64,000 nt of DNA. Source: Evernia prunastri. Its lineage: Eukaryota > Ascomycota > Lecanoromycetes > Lecanorales > Parmeliaceae. Position numbers and translations under genes: made by a program. Positions within the stretch are counted from its first letter, which is position 1, and every line of letters begins with the position of its first letter. Positions 11,279 through 22,448 of this stretch are shown piece after piece. The notes below the pieces were generated by a model that was not told the DNA's origin, did no database searches, and saw only the letters and a list, made by a program, of their open reading frames with translations. The stretch is from contig NKYR01000099.1 in NCBI GenBank assembly GCA_003184365.1, forward strand, positions 1-64,000, given 5' to 3'.

Positions 11279-12484
11279 GTTGAATGGGGGGTATTTGGGA
11301 TTTGTCGATCGTTCGATGGGCTGAAGGCTCTATTTTCAAGAGTTTGGATGGATCTCCAGTCTCTTTATGTCCGAATTCGCATCGTGTTCCTCAAGATTCT
11401 ACAGTTCGTCTGCCTGGCTGCAAGGGAATGTGCTAGATATGCTCTTTTGATGCTGTATTGTTTGCGAAGACGTTGATGCGTCGCCTTTCTTTGACCACGT
11501 TTATCTGTACAAATGATTGCAGGTCACTTTCTGGAACATGGTCCTACCCATGAACAATTCCAAAGCCCAACCTTTACCTTACCGAACAACACGACATCAA
11601 AAGCCAGGCCCAAACCCCTCTGCCTCTCGAAGCCAGTGCCCCAACAGATCTCGGAGAAGGCTTCGAGGCGCGTCCAGAGCCATTTCCGGTTACGTATCTC
11701 CCCCACGGGCTTGCGACCTAAGATCGAGTTCCCTCGGATCACCATTCTAAGCCCGACAAACCCGTCCAAATGTGGAAATGGTTATACGTGGCGTAGCGTG
11801 CGGCTTCCCGGACGTTGTGGAACGAACGGTCGCGGAATGAGCGTTTACCTCAATATGAAAGATCATCAAGGAGGTGTAAAAAGCCATAGTCTCAAGATGA
11901 GAGCAAATGCCGCCACGAAGTTTGGAAACCAAATATAAGACCGTAGTCGAAGGATTGCATTGAAGAAAGACCTTGGGATGCTTTGCATGCGCCAACTCAC
12001 CGCTTCTTCGTGCAGCCGTCATGTGTTTGCATTTGTTCCCTTGTCCCACTGTTTATCTCAAAGGTCCTCGAATCCTTTTAATGCTTTCGCCATAATCCAA
12101 GTCGGTAGGAAAGAAATTCCGCGGAACAAAGGGCACGGCGGTACGGTAAGGTTGTAAAGAGTCACGTTTTTAGAAGGCTCTCGGTACCAAGCTGACACTT
12201 AGGCGCAATCCAGAGAAACGTAACATGCGATCATTTCGCGATAAAGTCTCCTCGCACGCACATCCGCGATGCCCTTTCATATTGCCGACCGACGCGGTCC
12301 TATTCGATAATGACGAATCCCTCGATACCCTGCGCATCCAGTAGCGGATAGGACGTATTCCGCTTGCAGGAAAGGACAACACGCGGAGGTTACTTGACGC
12401 GCCCTTCACATCGTCGTCTAAATGACCATTGTGCACCGTCCTTCATCAAGATATTTGGAGCCTCGCAACCAAATACCCTACCAC
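11279..12484. other. Intergenic, no supported gene
   Basis: Several overlapping ORFs on both strands (for example minus 11769-11524 and 12049-11747) are open, but none has motifs, splice support or a start context that convinces. A gene here cannot be excluded. Confidence 0.4.
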
Positions 12485-13752
12485 ATGTCTCCATGGTTGA
12501 CAAACGGGCTGTTCTTTGCTTTTTCCGCGGCTGCCATGGGGCTACAGTCCGCACAAGATGTTCCATCGAATGGCATCCAGTCAGCGCCGGCCGACGCGGG
12601 CTCCGCAGCTACAGGGTTGCAGCTCCACAACGTATCGAACACTGCCGTCTTCCCACACGACGGGGCAGACTCATCATCGACGGACTTGAGTCTCTCCAAC
12701 AACACAATCTCACCGCTCGGAATCGTGACACTCGAATGCAATGGGGCAGAATACGGGGACGACCTCGACAAACGCAATTGTTTAGAGGCGCTGCAACGGC
12801 TCCAGTACATGTGGGAAACTCCGATCAAGTTCGCATACCGTGATACCGGGGTCGCCAGTGACGCATCTTTGCCCGCGATGTTTCTAAGCGGTAAGTGTTA
12901 GACGAACTCGTCGAAAGCGGCCACGAGCGCAAAGAGAAGTTGACGTCACAGGTGACGGTCGTTGCAGAATCGACCTAGGGCTAAAGGCCGGAGCCACGAG
13001 CGCAACAGTGACGAGTGACAAAATCAGACAAGCAGCCCATCGGATCATCTCGACTTGTATCAAAGGCAACACCCACACAGGCGGAAAAGCTACCACCATA
13101 GGTAAGATGTCCCTCCGAGCATGCAAGGGGGAGCCAAGAAGCCAGACGGGCAATTCTCTCTTCGTAGCGCACTGACTCGAGAACCAGGCGGCGACAACAA
13201 CATGGAAGTCACACTGAGCTCCTGGAATCCCGGCAACGTACAATGCACCGGCGTCGGCCCACCTCCGAAGACCTGCGTAATCATTGTAGTAACCATGAAC
13301 GTCAGCGCCCAGAGCCTAGTATTCGGGCTGAAATCCGACCCCCGCGTTCAAGAAGGGCTTCCGCATGTACTTTCTAACGGTAAGTAAAAATAGAACCACC
13401 TGTGAAGACGTCGATCTATGAGTCCATTATAGTTCCGCTGACGCAACGAATCATCAGCTCAAGGCGGGTGCAGTTTTATCATCCGAGCAACTGCCGCCGC
13501 CGTGACGACGACCTGGTTCAGACTGTGGGAAGCGGTTAATGCGTTGAATATGATGTGCGTGTTGGTGGGGAAACGGGGTCGGTTGGTTGGTATCGGTAAG
13601 GGGACCCTTGCTGCGCAGACACGCTCAGATGTGGAAAATTGAACACTACTGATTATACTTTAGGTGATAATGGCGGGATCTTCATCAGCGTGGTTGACAA
13701 TGATCAAGGGATCCAGTCAACGAGCAGTAACGCATCGGTACAGATAGACTGA
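12485..13752 (+). CDS. Secreted protein of unknown function with paired Cys and Gly motifs (5 exons)
   Basis: Exons 12485-12890, 12952-13101, 13188-13379, 13458-13595 and 13664-13752 sum to 975 nt (324 aa). Each intron begins GTAAGT, GTAAGA or GTAAGG and ends AG. The ATG at 12485 is chosen because it is followed by a signal-peptide-like stretch (SPWLTNGLFFAFSAAAMGLQ); an upstream in-frame ATG at 12422 would bury it. The mature part has recurring elements: CNGAEYGDDLDKRNC, DGRCRIDLGLKAGATSA, GGDNNMEVTLSS, VQCTGVGPPPKTC, and near the end WFRLWEAVNALNMMCV with GDNGGIFISV. Similar spacing is known from conserved secreted proteins of filamentous fungi with no assigned function. It is likely extracellular; an effector role is speculation. 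Confidence 0.75.
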
Positions 13753-14634
13753 TTTAGAAAGACATAGATGGTAGAAGAGACCGGTTCTGGAAGAAAAGTT
13801 TCATTGCATAGCGTAGAGTCAAGTTTCTACCGACCCAGACATGTATTTACCTTCGTTGAGTATCTGTGTGCGCTTCATTGGACGTTTCTCGCTTGGCTTC
13901 GCGATATAGACTTCGAGGTACTTTTGTGAGTGTCGTTGGGCTATATAACAGCCTGACGCTCTGGTACTCGAACGAGCAATCCTTCCGATGATCTGATCAA
14001 TAACGTTGATGGAACGACTGCATCGATGACCTAGCTATAATTTCGACTGCAGCGTCGACTCAAGATAACACCGTCGCTTGTACGGAGATCTGCAGTCTGT
14101 GTTGAATAATGAACTATCAAACGACCATATTGTCTACACTAAGGAGTAGAAGAAGTAAGGTAGCGAGCTGAATCTGCGGCGAAGAGGAAGACTAGTGCCA
14201 AGGACACTAATTCGGTGGATCCGATGGGACCGACTGCCGCTGTGTATTTCCAACGGTAACAGAACTCCTTCACAGCGCTCGTAACAACGCTAATCTCATC
14301 TTCGAAAGTCTCGGGAACGAAGAGACCAGAAGCTTTCCAAAGACGCTTCATTCTATCTTTCTGACCGAATACGGGTCGAAGATTGAGATGAACTGCAAGC
14401 GTAAGGTAACTTACTCATTGTTCCGATGGCCCTTTCAGACGAGGGGCTATGAGTGTCCGAAAGGTCCGAATTTAAACAATCCTACTCTAGTTATATATAG
14501 ACAACCCATCCCATCCATCAATCCAATCCAGATCCGTCCCGAATCCAACTCCAACAAACTTCATCCCAAGCGCAAACCCCCAGGCACCCCAAACCCCTCA
14601 CCCCCCACACCATTCCGAACAGTGCCACCCCCCT
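13753..14634. other. Intergenic spacer
   Basis: Contains 3' flanks of the secreted-protein gene and of the GH17 gene, which converge here. C-rich from about 14570. No further gene seen. Confidence 0.6.
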
Positions 14635-15752
14635 TCACCCCCCACCCTCCTCCCCAAAAACATGCGCGCACCCCCAACTCCCCTCGACGCCAAACTGCCC
14701 CTCGTCCTTCCACCCTTCGTCCCCGAAGCCCAAAAAGACGCTCACGCCGCCCGCCTCCTTCAAGATGCCCGCGACGGCCATCCACTGCTCGAGATAGCCC
14801 GGCACGGCGGCGCCGTTCGGCCAGCCCCTGCTCGGCCACCCCGTCTCGAGGTTGACCGCCTGCAAACCCTGGGGGCAGAGCGCCCGCAGGCGATCGAGTT
14901 CGCTCCGGACGTGCTCGCCGGCGGATTCGGCGGGGACGGAGGGGTGGAAGAAGGGCTGGATGTTGGCGGCTGGACGTCGAGGGCGGGGCAGAGGGTGTGG
15001 GCGTGTTGGTGGAGGATGTCGAGGGGTTCGGTGGTGGTGACGGGGCCGGGGAAGCCCTTTGCGCGGAGGGAGTGGCGGGATGTGGAGATGAAGGAGGCGA
15101 GGGCGGTGGGGGAGATGTATTCGTTGAAGATGGCTTCGTTGCCGACGACGATCATTTCGATGAGGTCCCAGCTGCCGTTGTCGGTAGCGGCCCAGTCGAT
15201 GATTTCGGATAGCTGTGTTTCGGCATCGGCGAGGCCTTGGTCGATGTGGATTCCAAGGATTATTTTCAGACCGTGGGTACGAGCGGCGTGGCCGACGTGG
15301 CGGAGCGCGGAACAGTCGACTGAGTAGAGACGGATGGAGGTGAAGCCTTTGCGGGCTATGGTGGCAACATCGGATCGGATGGAGGAGGCGGAGAGGCAGG
15401 ACAAGGTGCTGGTATAAGGGGTGTATGTTATAGCCCATTGGGAGGAGGTGGAGCCGATTGTGAAATCTGATTTTTGAGGCTGAGGGTGAAGGTTGGTTCG
15501 ATGGGATGAGGAGATCTGATGGGAGTTCTGTGATGGGACATCGTCAAGTTGAGGAGAGTCGGAGACGAGTCTCTGGGCTGGTACCTCAGCTTCGATGAGT
15601 TCGGGTGAAGTATTGGCGGCTTTGTCAACTCCATTCGCGGGCTGAAAGACGACCTGATCTTGCTTATCATAGCCGTCATGATTATTCGAAAGGAAACCAG
15701 CAGCAGACCTGGGCAGTGCGACTGCTACTCCTAGGTATATGATGCCCTTCAT
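14635..15752 (-). pseudogene. GH17 beta-1,3-glucanase-like gene with one frameshift
   Basis: Translation from the ATG at 15752 gives a signal-like N-terminus (MKGIIYLGVAVALPRSAAG), a low-complexity linker, then GH17 sequence: QWAITYTPYTSTLSCLS, GFTSIRLYSVDC and the acid/base motif VVGNEAIFNEY. At about 14970 the frame must shift by one base to continue with AANIQPFFHPSVPAESAG, the nucleophile motif NLETGWPSRGWPNGAAVPG and a tail SWGCAHVFGEEGGG ending at 14635. The span 15752-14635 is 1118 nt, one short of a multiple of three, so a single missing base explains the break. Family role: hydrolysis or remodelling of cell-wall beta-1,3-glucan outside the cell. Both catalytic Glu are present. It may be a young pseudogene or an assembly error. 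Confidence 0.8.
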
Positions 15753-16819
15753 TATATGTATTACATTAAACATTCAGAAAATCTGTGTGTAGGATACGTG
15801 AGGTAAAATTCGTGGTATTATTATTGTTGCATTTTTCTTCTTTGTTCATGAACCCATGAAAGAGCAGAATGACATGATGGGGAAGCAGCAGCAGCACAGC
15901 GCGCGCAGAAGACGAAGTGAGCCGTCCTGTGCGCTCATGATAAAAGAAGGGTGAGAAGGGCATATTTATTAAACAAAAATACTTCTGATCTAGAGTAGTA
16001 CAGTAAGAATAGAGACGCGGAAGAGCACAGCAGAGTTGCACCAGGAAAAAGAGGAATATGCGCAAATACGAAGCGGTTGATGAAAGAAATGAGGATGCCC
16101 GTATTTGGCAATTGGCATATCTGGCGTGCACCCCTTGCATTGACTAAGAGATTTAGTCTTCCCCGCTACATAAATACCTACCTTACCTCCTTGAACCCCC
16201 TATCCACGCAAGGCTTGAGCGTAAGAAGTTTAAGAACGAAGTACTACAGAGGCCACACGGCTTGATGTATGCGCGATGGGGCTGGGGGTCGCAACATAAA
16301 CAAATTAATATAAAAGAAGAACATACCGTGTCCGACGGTCCGTAAGGCGCAAGGTACCTAGCTTAGGCAAGGCAGGTAGGGCAGGCAAGGTAGCATCGCC
16401 ATTCGCTAGAAGAAATCTAATCTGCGTAGCCTAACCCCCTAAGCTTAGCAGGCTCCTTAGCCTCGGTACCCCTGAACGCCTTCAATGTGAACACCTTATC
16501 ATTATGTACAAGTATATTAGTATTCAAAACAACGGTCTTGGCAAAAGCCGAGCACTCCCATCATTACTCAATCATTGGCATGCTATGTGACTCTGCTCTA
16601 CACAGACAAACTCCGCGCATGCTGTTTGAACAAAAGAAAAAACCCACAGAAGACACACTGCATGCATGCTGTTAGAAAACAAGAGTCAAAAGAAACCCTA
16701 ACCCCCCCCCTCCAGCCTGCCCTGTCCATCATCCCCCCTATCTCCCGCCACCTGGGCACAGAAGAGTGGGACCGCACGGCACATGACACAGAGCAGACTC
16801 AAGGCCGGTAAGAGCGGGG
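15753..16819. other. Intergenic with A/T-rich and CTACCTACC-like low complexity
   Basis: Upstream of the GH17 gene. Contains short low-complexity patches (about 16160-16200 and 16360-16395, AGGCAAGGCAGGTAGGGCAGG) and a C-run near 16704. No gene recognised. Confidence 0.5.
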
Positions 16820-17974
16820 TCAGGGCAACAAGTCTTTCATCTCAGGCCTGTCCAATGGGTCCGACACGTAGTCAATGGGCAAACCTGCGCCCAAGCTCTT
16901 CAAATGTTTCGCAGGGGTGCTAGCTGGGTCAAATTCATAGGGGAAATTGAAATCTGGAATGGAGAAGCGTTGTTAGTAAGTCCAGGGTGTGTGTGAGAGA
17001 GAGACAGTCGTTCGGGATGGTACTCACTGGAGCTGGCGGTGTCGTCGATGCTTTTCTGTGCGATACGATGATAAACACTCCTCGGCTTCTCAAGGTAAGC
17101 CGTGTCACACTAGCGATTACATCAGCGGATATGCTAAAAGGCTGGCATTTGACCGGAGCGCACTTGTTGGAAACGCACCTGGTCGTCTGGGGTCCCGATG
17201 ATAGGTTCATGGAAGAAACATATGGTACCGCCGAAAACGAGCAATTCCAGAGCGCGGCCAGCGGCGCCATTACTTCCTTGTATCTCCCCCCTCAGAGCGT
17301 TGACTTGCACTGCACTGTTGGGGCGAGTCTTGTTAAGGAAGGTTTCAAAAACCTCGCCCATTTTATGGAAGAAAGTATGGACGGTCATAAACAAGAAGGC
17401 TCGGAAAAGACGTTGGCTATTTTCGTCGGATCCCTTGAGGAACGCGGCCGCCATATGATCTGCTCTCTAATGCATGGTTAGCTTGCACGGCGGCATATGT
17501 CATGAAAATCAGCGAATGGTCCACTCACCTTTCCGTTGATTGAGATGGCCTGATGAAGGGGGTTGAATTCTCCATCCCATTTGCGCCCCAAGTGGAATGC
17601 TTTCTGACCCGGGTTTTGCAAGTGGTTGTCCACAAAGACCAGAGGAACGTAGCAAGGATTCTTTGCAGGAAGGTGTCGGTGGCTTCCTCCATGGTCATGG
17701 CATTCGTACCTTCCTGGTAAGAGTTGGCTTTTCGGGCATCGCCGAGTACTTTGGCGACGGTCTTGAAAGCTTCTCGAACTTTCGTCGTGGTCAACATGTA
17801 TCGGCATATGTGAATGGATGAGAGGATATGAGGGGCTTCCCCCGCCTGATACTGCGGGCCTGGTTTGCCAGTGGCTTCTCGGGGGAAAATGGTGATGCTA
17901 GAAGGCCGCTCAGTGATGAACTTAAGAAAGGCTTGAGAGGACGAATAGTCGACAGTAAGTGGTTGCGATGCCAT
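16820..17974 (-). pseudogene. Conserved fungal protein of unknown function, single frameshift (4 exons)
   Basis: Exons are 17974-17529, 17466-17179, 17109-17028 and 16953-16820, all with GT-AG introns. Exons 2-4 read through cleanly (HMAAAFLKGSDENSQRLFRA, then LVFGGTICFFHEPIIGTPDDQ, ending RPEMKDLLP). In exon 1 the frame MASQPLTVDYSS to MTMEEATDTFLQ must shift by one base near 17675 to continue NPCYVPLVFVDNHLQNPGQK and FHLGRKWDGEFN. Exon 1 is 446 nt; 447 would make the whole CDS exactly 317 codons. So one deleted base, real or from sequencing, is the only lesion. The function of the family is not known to me. There is no signal peptide or membrane segment, so it is probably cytosolic. Confidence 0.65.
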
Positions 17975-19407
17975 GTTAGTCTTGAGGATTGATGTACGAG
18001 TAAGTGAATATTGGCTGTTCGAAAGAAGTGGGGAGCTCACGTTTAAAGGAGAATGGGGAAGGAGAATGGGGAAGGAGAAGAGAGAAATGCACTCGAGAGA
18101 AACGCGGCTCAAGGCTTCGTAGAGCTCGCGTTGACGCCAAGCCGCCAGTCGATGACACGATTCATCGTTTCAGAGTCGTACAGTCTGATGAAGATCACAG
18201 CTGTTGGTCAGACTGTGCGATGAGAAGGAGGGCAGGGTACCCCCACCCCCGGCTCCCCTGAAAACCCCAATCGTCAAGATGACAGTTTGATTTGGATGAG
18301 AGTGCTTCTTATTGAAATGTTTCCGATCTGCCCTCCACCTGACCTATCTGGAGTTGCAAGTGGGACGAGCGAGTAGAAGTCAGGTGTCGAGGGATGTGCC
18401 GCACTTGCTCCACGTCTCATTTTTGAGAAGCTGCGGCACGCTCGAGTCATTGCAGTGACTACCAGACAACCTGTATTAAATTATGGTGGTCTTTGGCGCC
18501 TGACGGTTTTGATCTAACAAAATGGCCTGATAACATTTTGATCACTCCGCAGCATCTCTGCGTTCGCCTTAGACAGAGTCTTCTATCGAGAGAACATCTA
18601 AGTCTTTGGTCTTACGTCTCAGTCTTTGGCCAGCTCGCCAATTTACAGACGCAGCTGATTTCAATAACTTACCTCCAAAGATTGCGTCCTCTGGCACTCC
18701 GCCCGGAAACGTGTGAAGCTATCGGGTACAGCTGCCTTTCGTCAATAAATTATTAATAGAAGCTATGCTGACTCGAGATTGTGTAGGCATGTGGTACTCT
18801 TGCGTTTCTTAGATTAGGCTGTAGCGTTTGGAATAAGGATGGCTCTTGTGAGCATGATCTGTCTTACGTCCCTGACCATCCATTAGCCGCTTCACTCCAC
18901 AAAGGGGTCAGTGAAGCTAAGCGTCCTTCAAATCTATCAATTAGTCTTTCCAAGCCCACTCTGTGACAAAGAAAGACGCACTATCGAATCATTGCACTGA
19001 TGGGAGTTGCGGAGTTGTCGACGCTGAGAGCACGTGAAGCCCGTAGGATCAGCACTAGCGGACGCAGGCAGCCGGTCGGGAAATAGGCGACGAATTCAAA
19101 TTTGTTGTAACACACACTGAGTTCGAAACACGTCTCCGTCCATAGAGACCCTGCATCTTGAATAGTAGTAAGTCTGGACTTTTTTACCGCCGGAAGGTCG
19201 GTAAGATGCGCCCGGACGCCAAAGGTGGGGTGTGACACTCTTCGACAATCATGGCACCACGGAAGGTTTTCCGCGTGCACGCTGTCAGCCAGTCAGTGAA
19301 GCTCAGCTACGATGAGTCCTCCTGGCATTCTATACTTGGACGAGTCCATAAGCCACCAGGTGCAGGCAGCCAACTCTGCGTATCCTCCGAATTACCACTG
19401 ATACTTC
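17975..19407. other. Intergenic spacer
   Basis: About 1.4 kb between the frameshifted gene and the HET gene. The short ORFs (for example minus 19280-18981) lack supporting motifs. Confidence 0.55.
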
Positions 19408-22035
19408 TCAATCAACGCACCATTGCTGAGTCCTCGGCACGGTTTCCCCCATGCAGACATACTGCCCCCAGAACACCGTCGTGATCAGGTCCTCCAATTC
19501 GACAACATCGAACTGGTTCCCAGCGGCGACGATAGCCTCTTTGGCCTCCTCGTTCGCGGCCATTTGATGGATCTCCGATGCCAGTTCCTGGAGCGCAATC
19601 GCTTTCGACGATGAAGTGGAGGGTGATGATGATGATGACAATGAATGCTCCTCGAGCTCATTTTCTAATGCAGCTAGCTTTCGCAAGGCAGGAGAATTAG
19701 AGACGAGCTGGGCGGAAATGGCAGTGGCGACGGCGAACCATGCGGAAGCAGAGGCTCCGACGGGGCCGAGGTGTACGTGGAGTTTTGCCTGGACTTTTTT
19801 GATGGCCAATTCTTCCTTTTCAGCTGTTCCTCCAGCCCCGACATTGACGATGAGTCCAATCGAAGATTGTGCTTTACTGTGTGGTTGCCGGGGGAACTTC
19901 GAACCTGGATAAACAACCCACATGTTTTCACTTTCCAGTATTGTTTCAGCTAGTGTCTTATCCGTCAGAAAGCTGTCTTGCTCAACTGGGAGCTCGCGAT
20001 ACATGCGATACCATACCCCGGCATCGTCTTTCATGCACAGTTGGTTAGGATTATCGAGCTGCGCTATACTTTTGTGCAGACAGTGCAGATCCTTTGCAGG
20101 TGAGGCTAATGATAAGCGGAAGCCATGAAGGTGGACAAGGAGACCGTCCGAGGCAGTTAAGGTTCCTTGTTCATTCTCGCTTTCGTTCGATTCGATGTAT
20201 ATATGAGAATCTTCGCCATTTAGCAATGTAGCAGGAGCCCATCTGAGTCCAGGCTCAGCCAATCGTGGTCCCACTCGGAACAAAAGATTGCTCGGTATCC
20301 CTTGCAGTGCCGAAGACATCAGTCGCCATAGCCGATTTATGCGTAGAACATCTTCGCCGTTGAGGATTTGAGCTGCATCAAGGCCGAGTAAATTTCCGAT
20401 TAGTAGAGGCTCGTCCCAAGGAACACTGACTGAGCGGTGGTGTAGACCCTCTATCAGTTGGCCAAAATCAGCTCGGGGACCAGTAGGATTCTCTTCAGCT
20501 AATATGTTCGCAAAGCTACTAAGTCGTTTGAACATATCGAGCGCAAGGCCCCTTCGGCTTATGCTCGAGAAAATTTTGTCTCTGGCGTTTATTCGAAGTT
20601 CCCGAAGGTTCACAGCTTTGTGAGGAAGTCGAAACCAGAGCCGGTTGGTCACCGCGGGCAAGACTCCTTCTTGCAACGTCCAAAGTCGACGCATCCATGG
20701 TGAGGTAAGTATTCTTGTACTCCACTCGTCGATGTCTAAGGACTCAAAATTGGACCGCCTGAGTGAAGCGTCTAAAACAAGGACATACGTTGCGTCTAGG
20801 TATGTCCGGTACATCTTTTCCAAGGCCAAATTCTTGGCCTCTGCCGGTTGGACAGGACAGCAGAGCGTGTCGCACCACAAGAGAAGTTCCTCATCCTCTT
20901 GTACATCTTTCTCTTTAACTTGATCATCCCCGGCATCTCGAGGACGGGCTGCAACATCCAAATCTCGAATAAGCTTTTCTAGATTTGATAGCTGACAACG
21001 AGGCAACGCGTTGGCATATGGGTTGCCAAGTCCATCGGCCCAGACATGGGATATCGCCACATAACGAGACGTTGGTCGTGACGCAACAATATCAACGGAA
21101 AGCTCTCCCAGCGTTTGACTCAGCCGCACTCGTATCAGGGGAAGAGCTCCTGTCTTAAGAATGGTGTATAAAGCTTCGGATTCAAGTACAAGCTCTTGGC
21201 AGTTACATCCTTCGCTGACGTGTTGTGTCTGATATCTGCCCAGGTCATTTTGGTAAGCGGTACATTGCCGCGAATCACATCGCTCGTGGCTCGCTTTCGA
21301 ATCCGTCTTATCCAAGCAGGCCAAGAAATGCAGGGTTTGAAAAGACATGGTGGTATCCAGAATGGGCTTGATCTCCGACACGCACCATCCCTGCGCCAGT
21401 AAACGTCCTTGCCAGTGATCAGCATCCAGTAGCCCGAGCCACGTCATCGGACACCTGTTATCCTTGACTAGATCTGTAATGTTGAATGCCTTGTTCGCAG
21501 CGTACGTGAATGTCTGACCCAACGAGGCGAGCGAGAGCATAATATTTGGATCGAAATGGGAGCGGATTGCCTGGACAGATAACGCGGCGTGAGTCAAGCA
21601 CAAACATCGGGCAACGTGAGCGTATTCCACAACCGGATCAACGGTGCCTGCTTGAACGCGAGCAACCCACGCGTCAAGAGCCGGAACAATCTTTAAAGTA
21701 GATGCCGCCTTGAGACCCGGGAAGGCGCCCTCACACGTATAGACAAAATCCTCAGCCCCACAGAAACTCCCCAGCACCTCACGAATCAAGCCGAAGAAAA
21801 GCCAAGTCTGATAGAACGACTCGATCTCCTGTTTCGACAGCGAGGCCAGCTGCAATTGGTGGGAGTACAACAGCTGGCCCGGAAACGGGCCGACGAGGTG
21901 GAGATTCGGCAGGTTGCCCACCCTCCTGCTGGGGTAAGTCATGAAGTGCCCGCCATCGTACTCTTCCTGACAGACGTATGGTACTACTGTATTCTTTTCG
22001 TCAGTCGCAGATGTCGGACAGGGAAGGTGGTCCAT
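19408..22035 (-). CDS. HET-domain (heterokaryon incompatibility) protein
   Basis: A single uninterrupted frame of 875 aa. The HET core lies at about residues 325-480: RYVAISHVWADGLGN, then LLLWCDTLCCPVQPAEAKNL, ALEKMYRTYLDATYVLVLD and SPWMRRLWTLQEGVLP, which match the three conserved HET blocks (SHxW, lWiDxxCI, W.RRaWTLQE). The N-terminal third is specific to this subfamily and rich in Cys and His. The C-terminus is acidic and Ser-rich (EEHSLSSSSSPSTSSSK). HET proteins act in non-self recognition and trigger cell death on fusion of incompatible strains; many genomes carry tens of paralogues and most are untested. It sits at the border between the accessory and core halves. No intron is needed. 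Confidence 0.9.
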   Translation of the reverse strand: MDHLPCPTSATDEKNTVVPYVCQEEYDGGHFMTYPSRRVGNLPNLHLVGPFPGQLLYSHQLQLASLSKQEIESFYQTWLFFGLIREVLGSFCGAEDFVYTCEGAFPGLKAASTLKIVPALDAWVARVQAGTVDPVVEYAHVARCLCLTHAALSVQAIRSHFDPNIMLSLASLGQTFTYAANKAFNITDLVKDNRCPMTWLGLLDADHWQGRLLAQGWCVSEIKPILDTTMSFQTLHFLACLDKTDSKASHERCDSRQCTAYQNDLGRYQTQHVSEGCNCQELVLESEALYTILKTGALPLIRVRLSQTLGELSVDIVASRPTSRYVAISHVWADGLGNPYANALPRCQLSNLEKLIRDLDVAARPRDAGDDQVKEKDVQEDEELLLWCDTLCCPVQPAEAKNLALEKMYRTYLDATYVLVLDASLRRSNFESLDIDEWSTRILTSPWMRRLWTLQEGVLPAVTNRLWFRLPHKAVNLRELRINARDKIFSSISRRGLALDMFKRLSSFANILAEENPTGPRADFGQLIEGLHHRSVSVPWDEPLLIGNLLGLDAAQILNGEDVLRINRLWRLMSSALQGIPSNLLFRVGPRLAEPGLRWAPATLLNGEDSHIYIESNESENEQGTLTASDGLLVHLHGFRLSLASPAKDLHCLHKSIAQLDNPNQLCMKDDAGVWYRMYRELPVEQDSFLTDKTLAETILESENMWVVYPGSKFPRQPHSKAQSSIGLIVNVGAGGTAEKEELAIKKVQAKLHVHLGPVGASASAWFAVATAISAQLVSNSPALRKLAALENELEEHSLSSSSSPSTSSSKAIALQELASEIHQMAANEEAKEAIVAAGNQFDVVELEDLITTVFWGQYVCMGETVPRTQQWCVD

Positions 22036-22448
22036 TTTGGATGAGGTGAAAGACGCTGGGCTGGCTGCGCTGGTAAGGAGGTCTTCGAGCGGGACAGCCG
22101 CTGCACATTCTCCGCAAGGTATGGCAACATGATCTTATAACTAGTAATCTTCCTTATGTAGTACAGACTGCGGTGCCATGCATCAAATCAAAACTTTGAG
22201 GGTCTGATATATTGATTCGCGAAAGAATGAAAGGGATTTGGGATTCCTCAGACCCTCTCTGTGAGCATATGCGTGCACGAGTAACTAGCATATTCAGAAT
22301 TGAGAAATCTGGTTCTAGGCTCAAAAAGCTATTGATTTGAAGTCACCCATGTCCGCAAGATCGTCCAACTTTTCTTCGCCTACAGCAACCACCACGCATC
22401 ACCACCTCCACCATGGGAGTCCTCACCCCCCATATCACCGCCCCGTCC
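22036..22448. other. Spacer between the HET gene start and the Gly-rich gene end
   Basis: Holds the promoter of the HET gene (minus strand) and the 3' flank of the Gly-rich gene. No gene seen. Confidence 0.5.

Noticed and set aside
17640..17725. An extra 49-nt intron (GTACGA...AAAG) that would remove the frameshift in the 17-kb gene
   Set aside because: It would delete the conserved-looking MTMEEATDTFLQ and the phase across it would be wrong, so a one-base lesion fits better.
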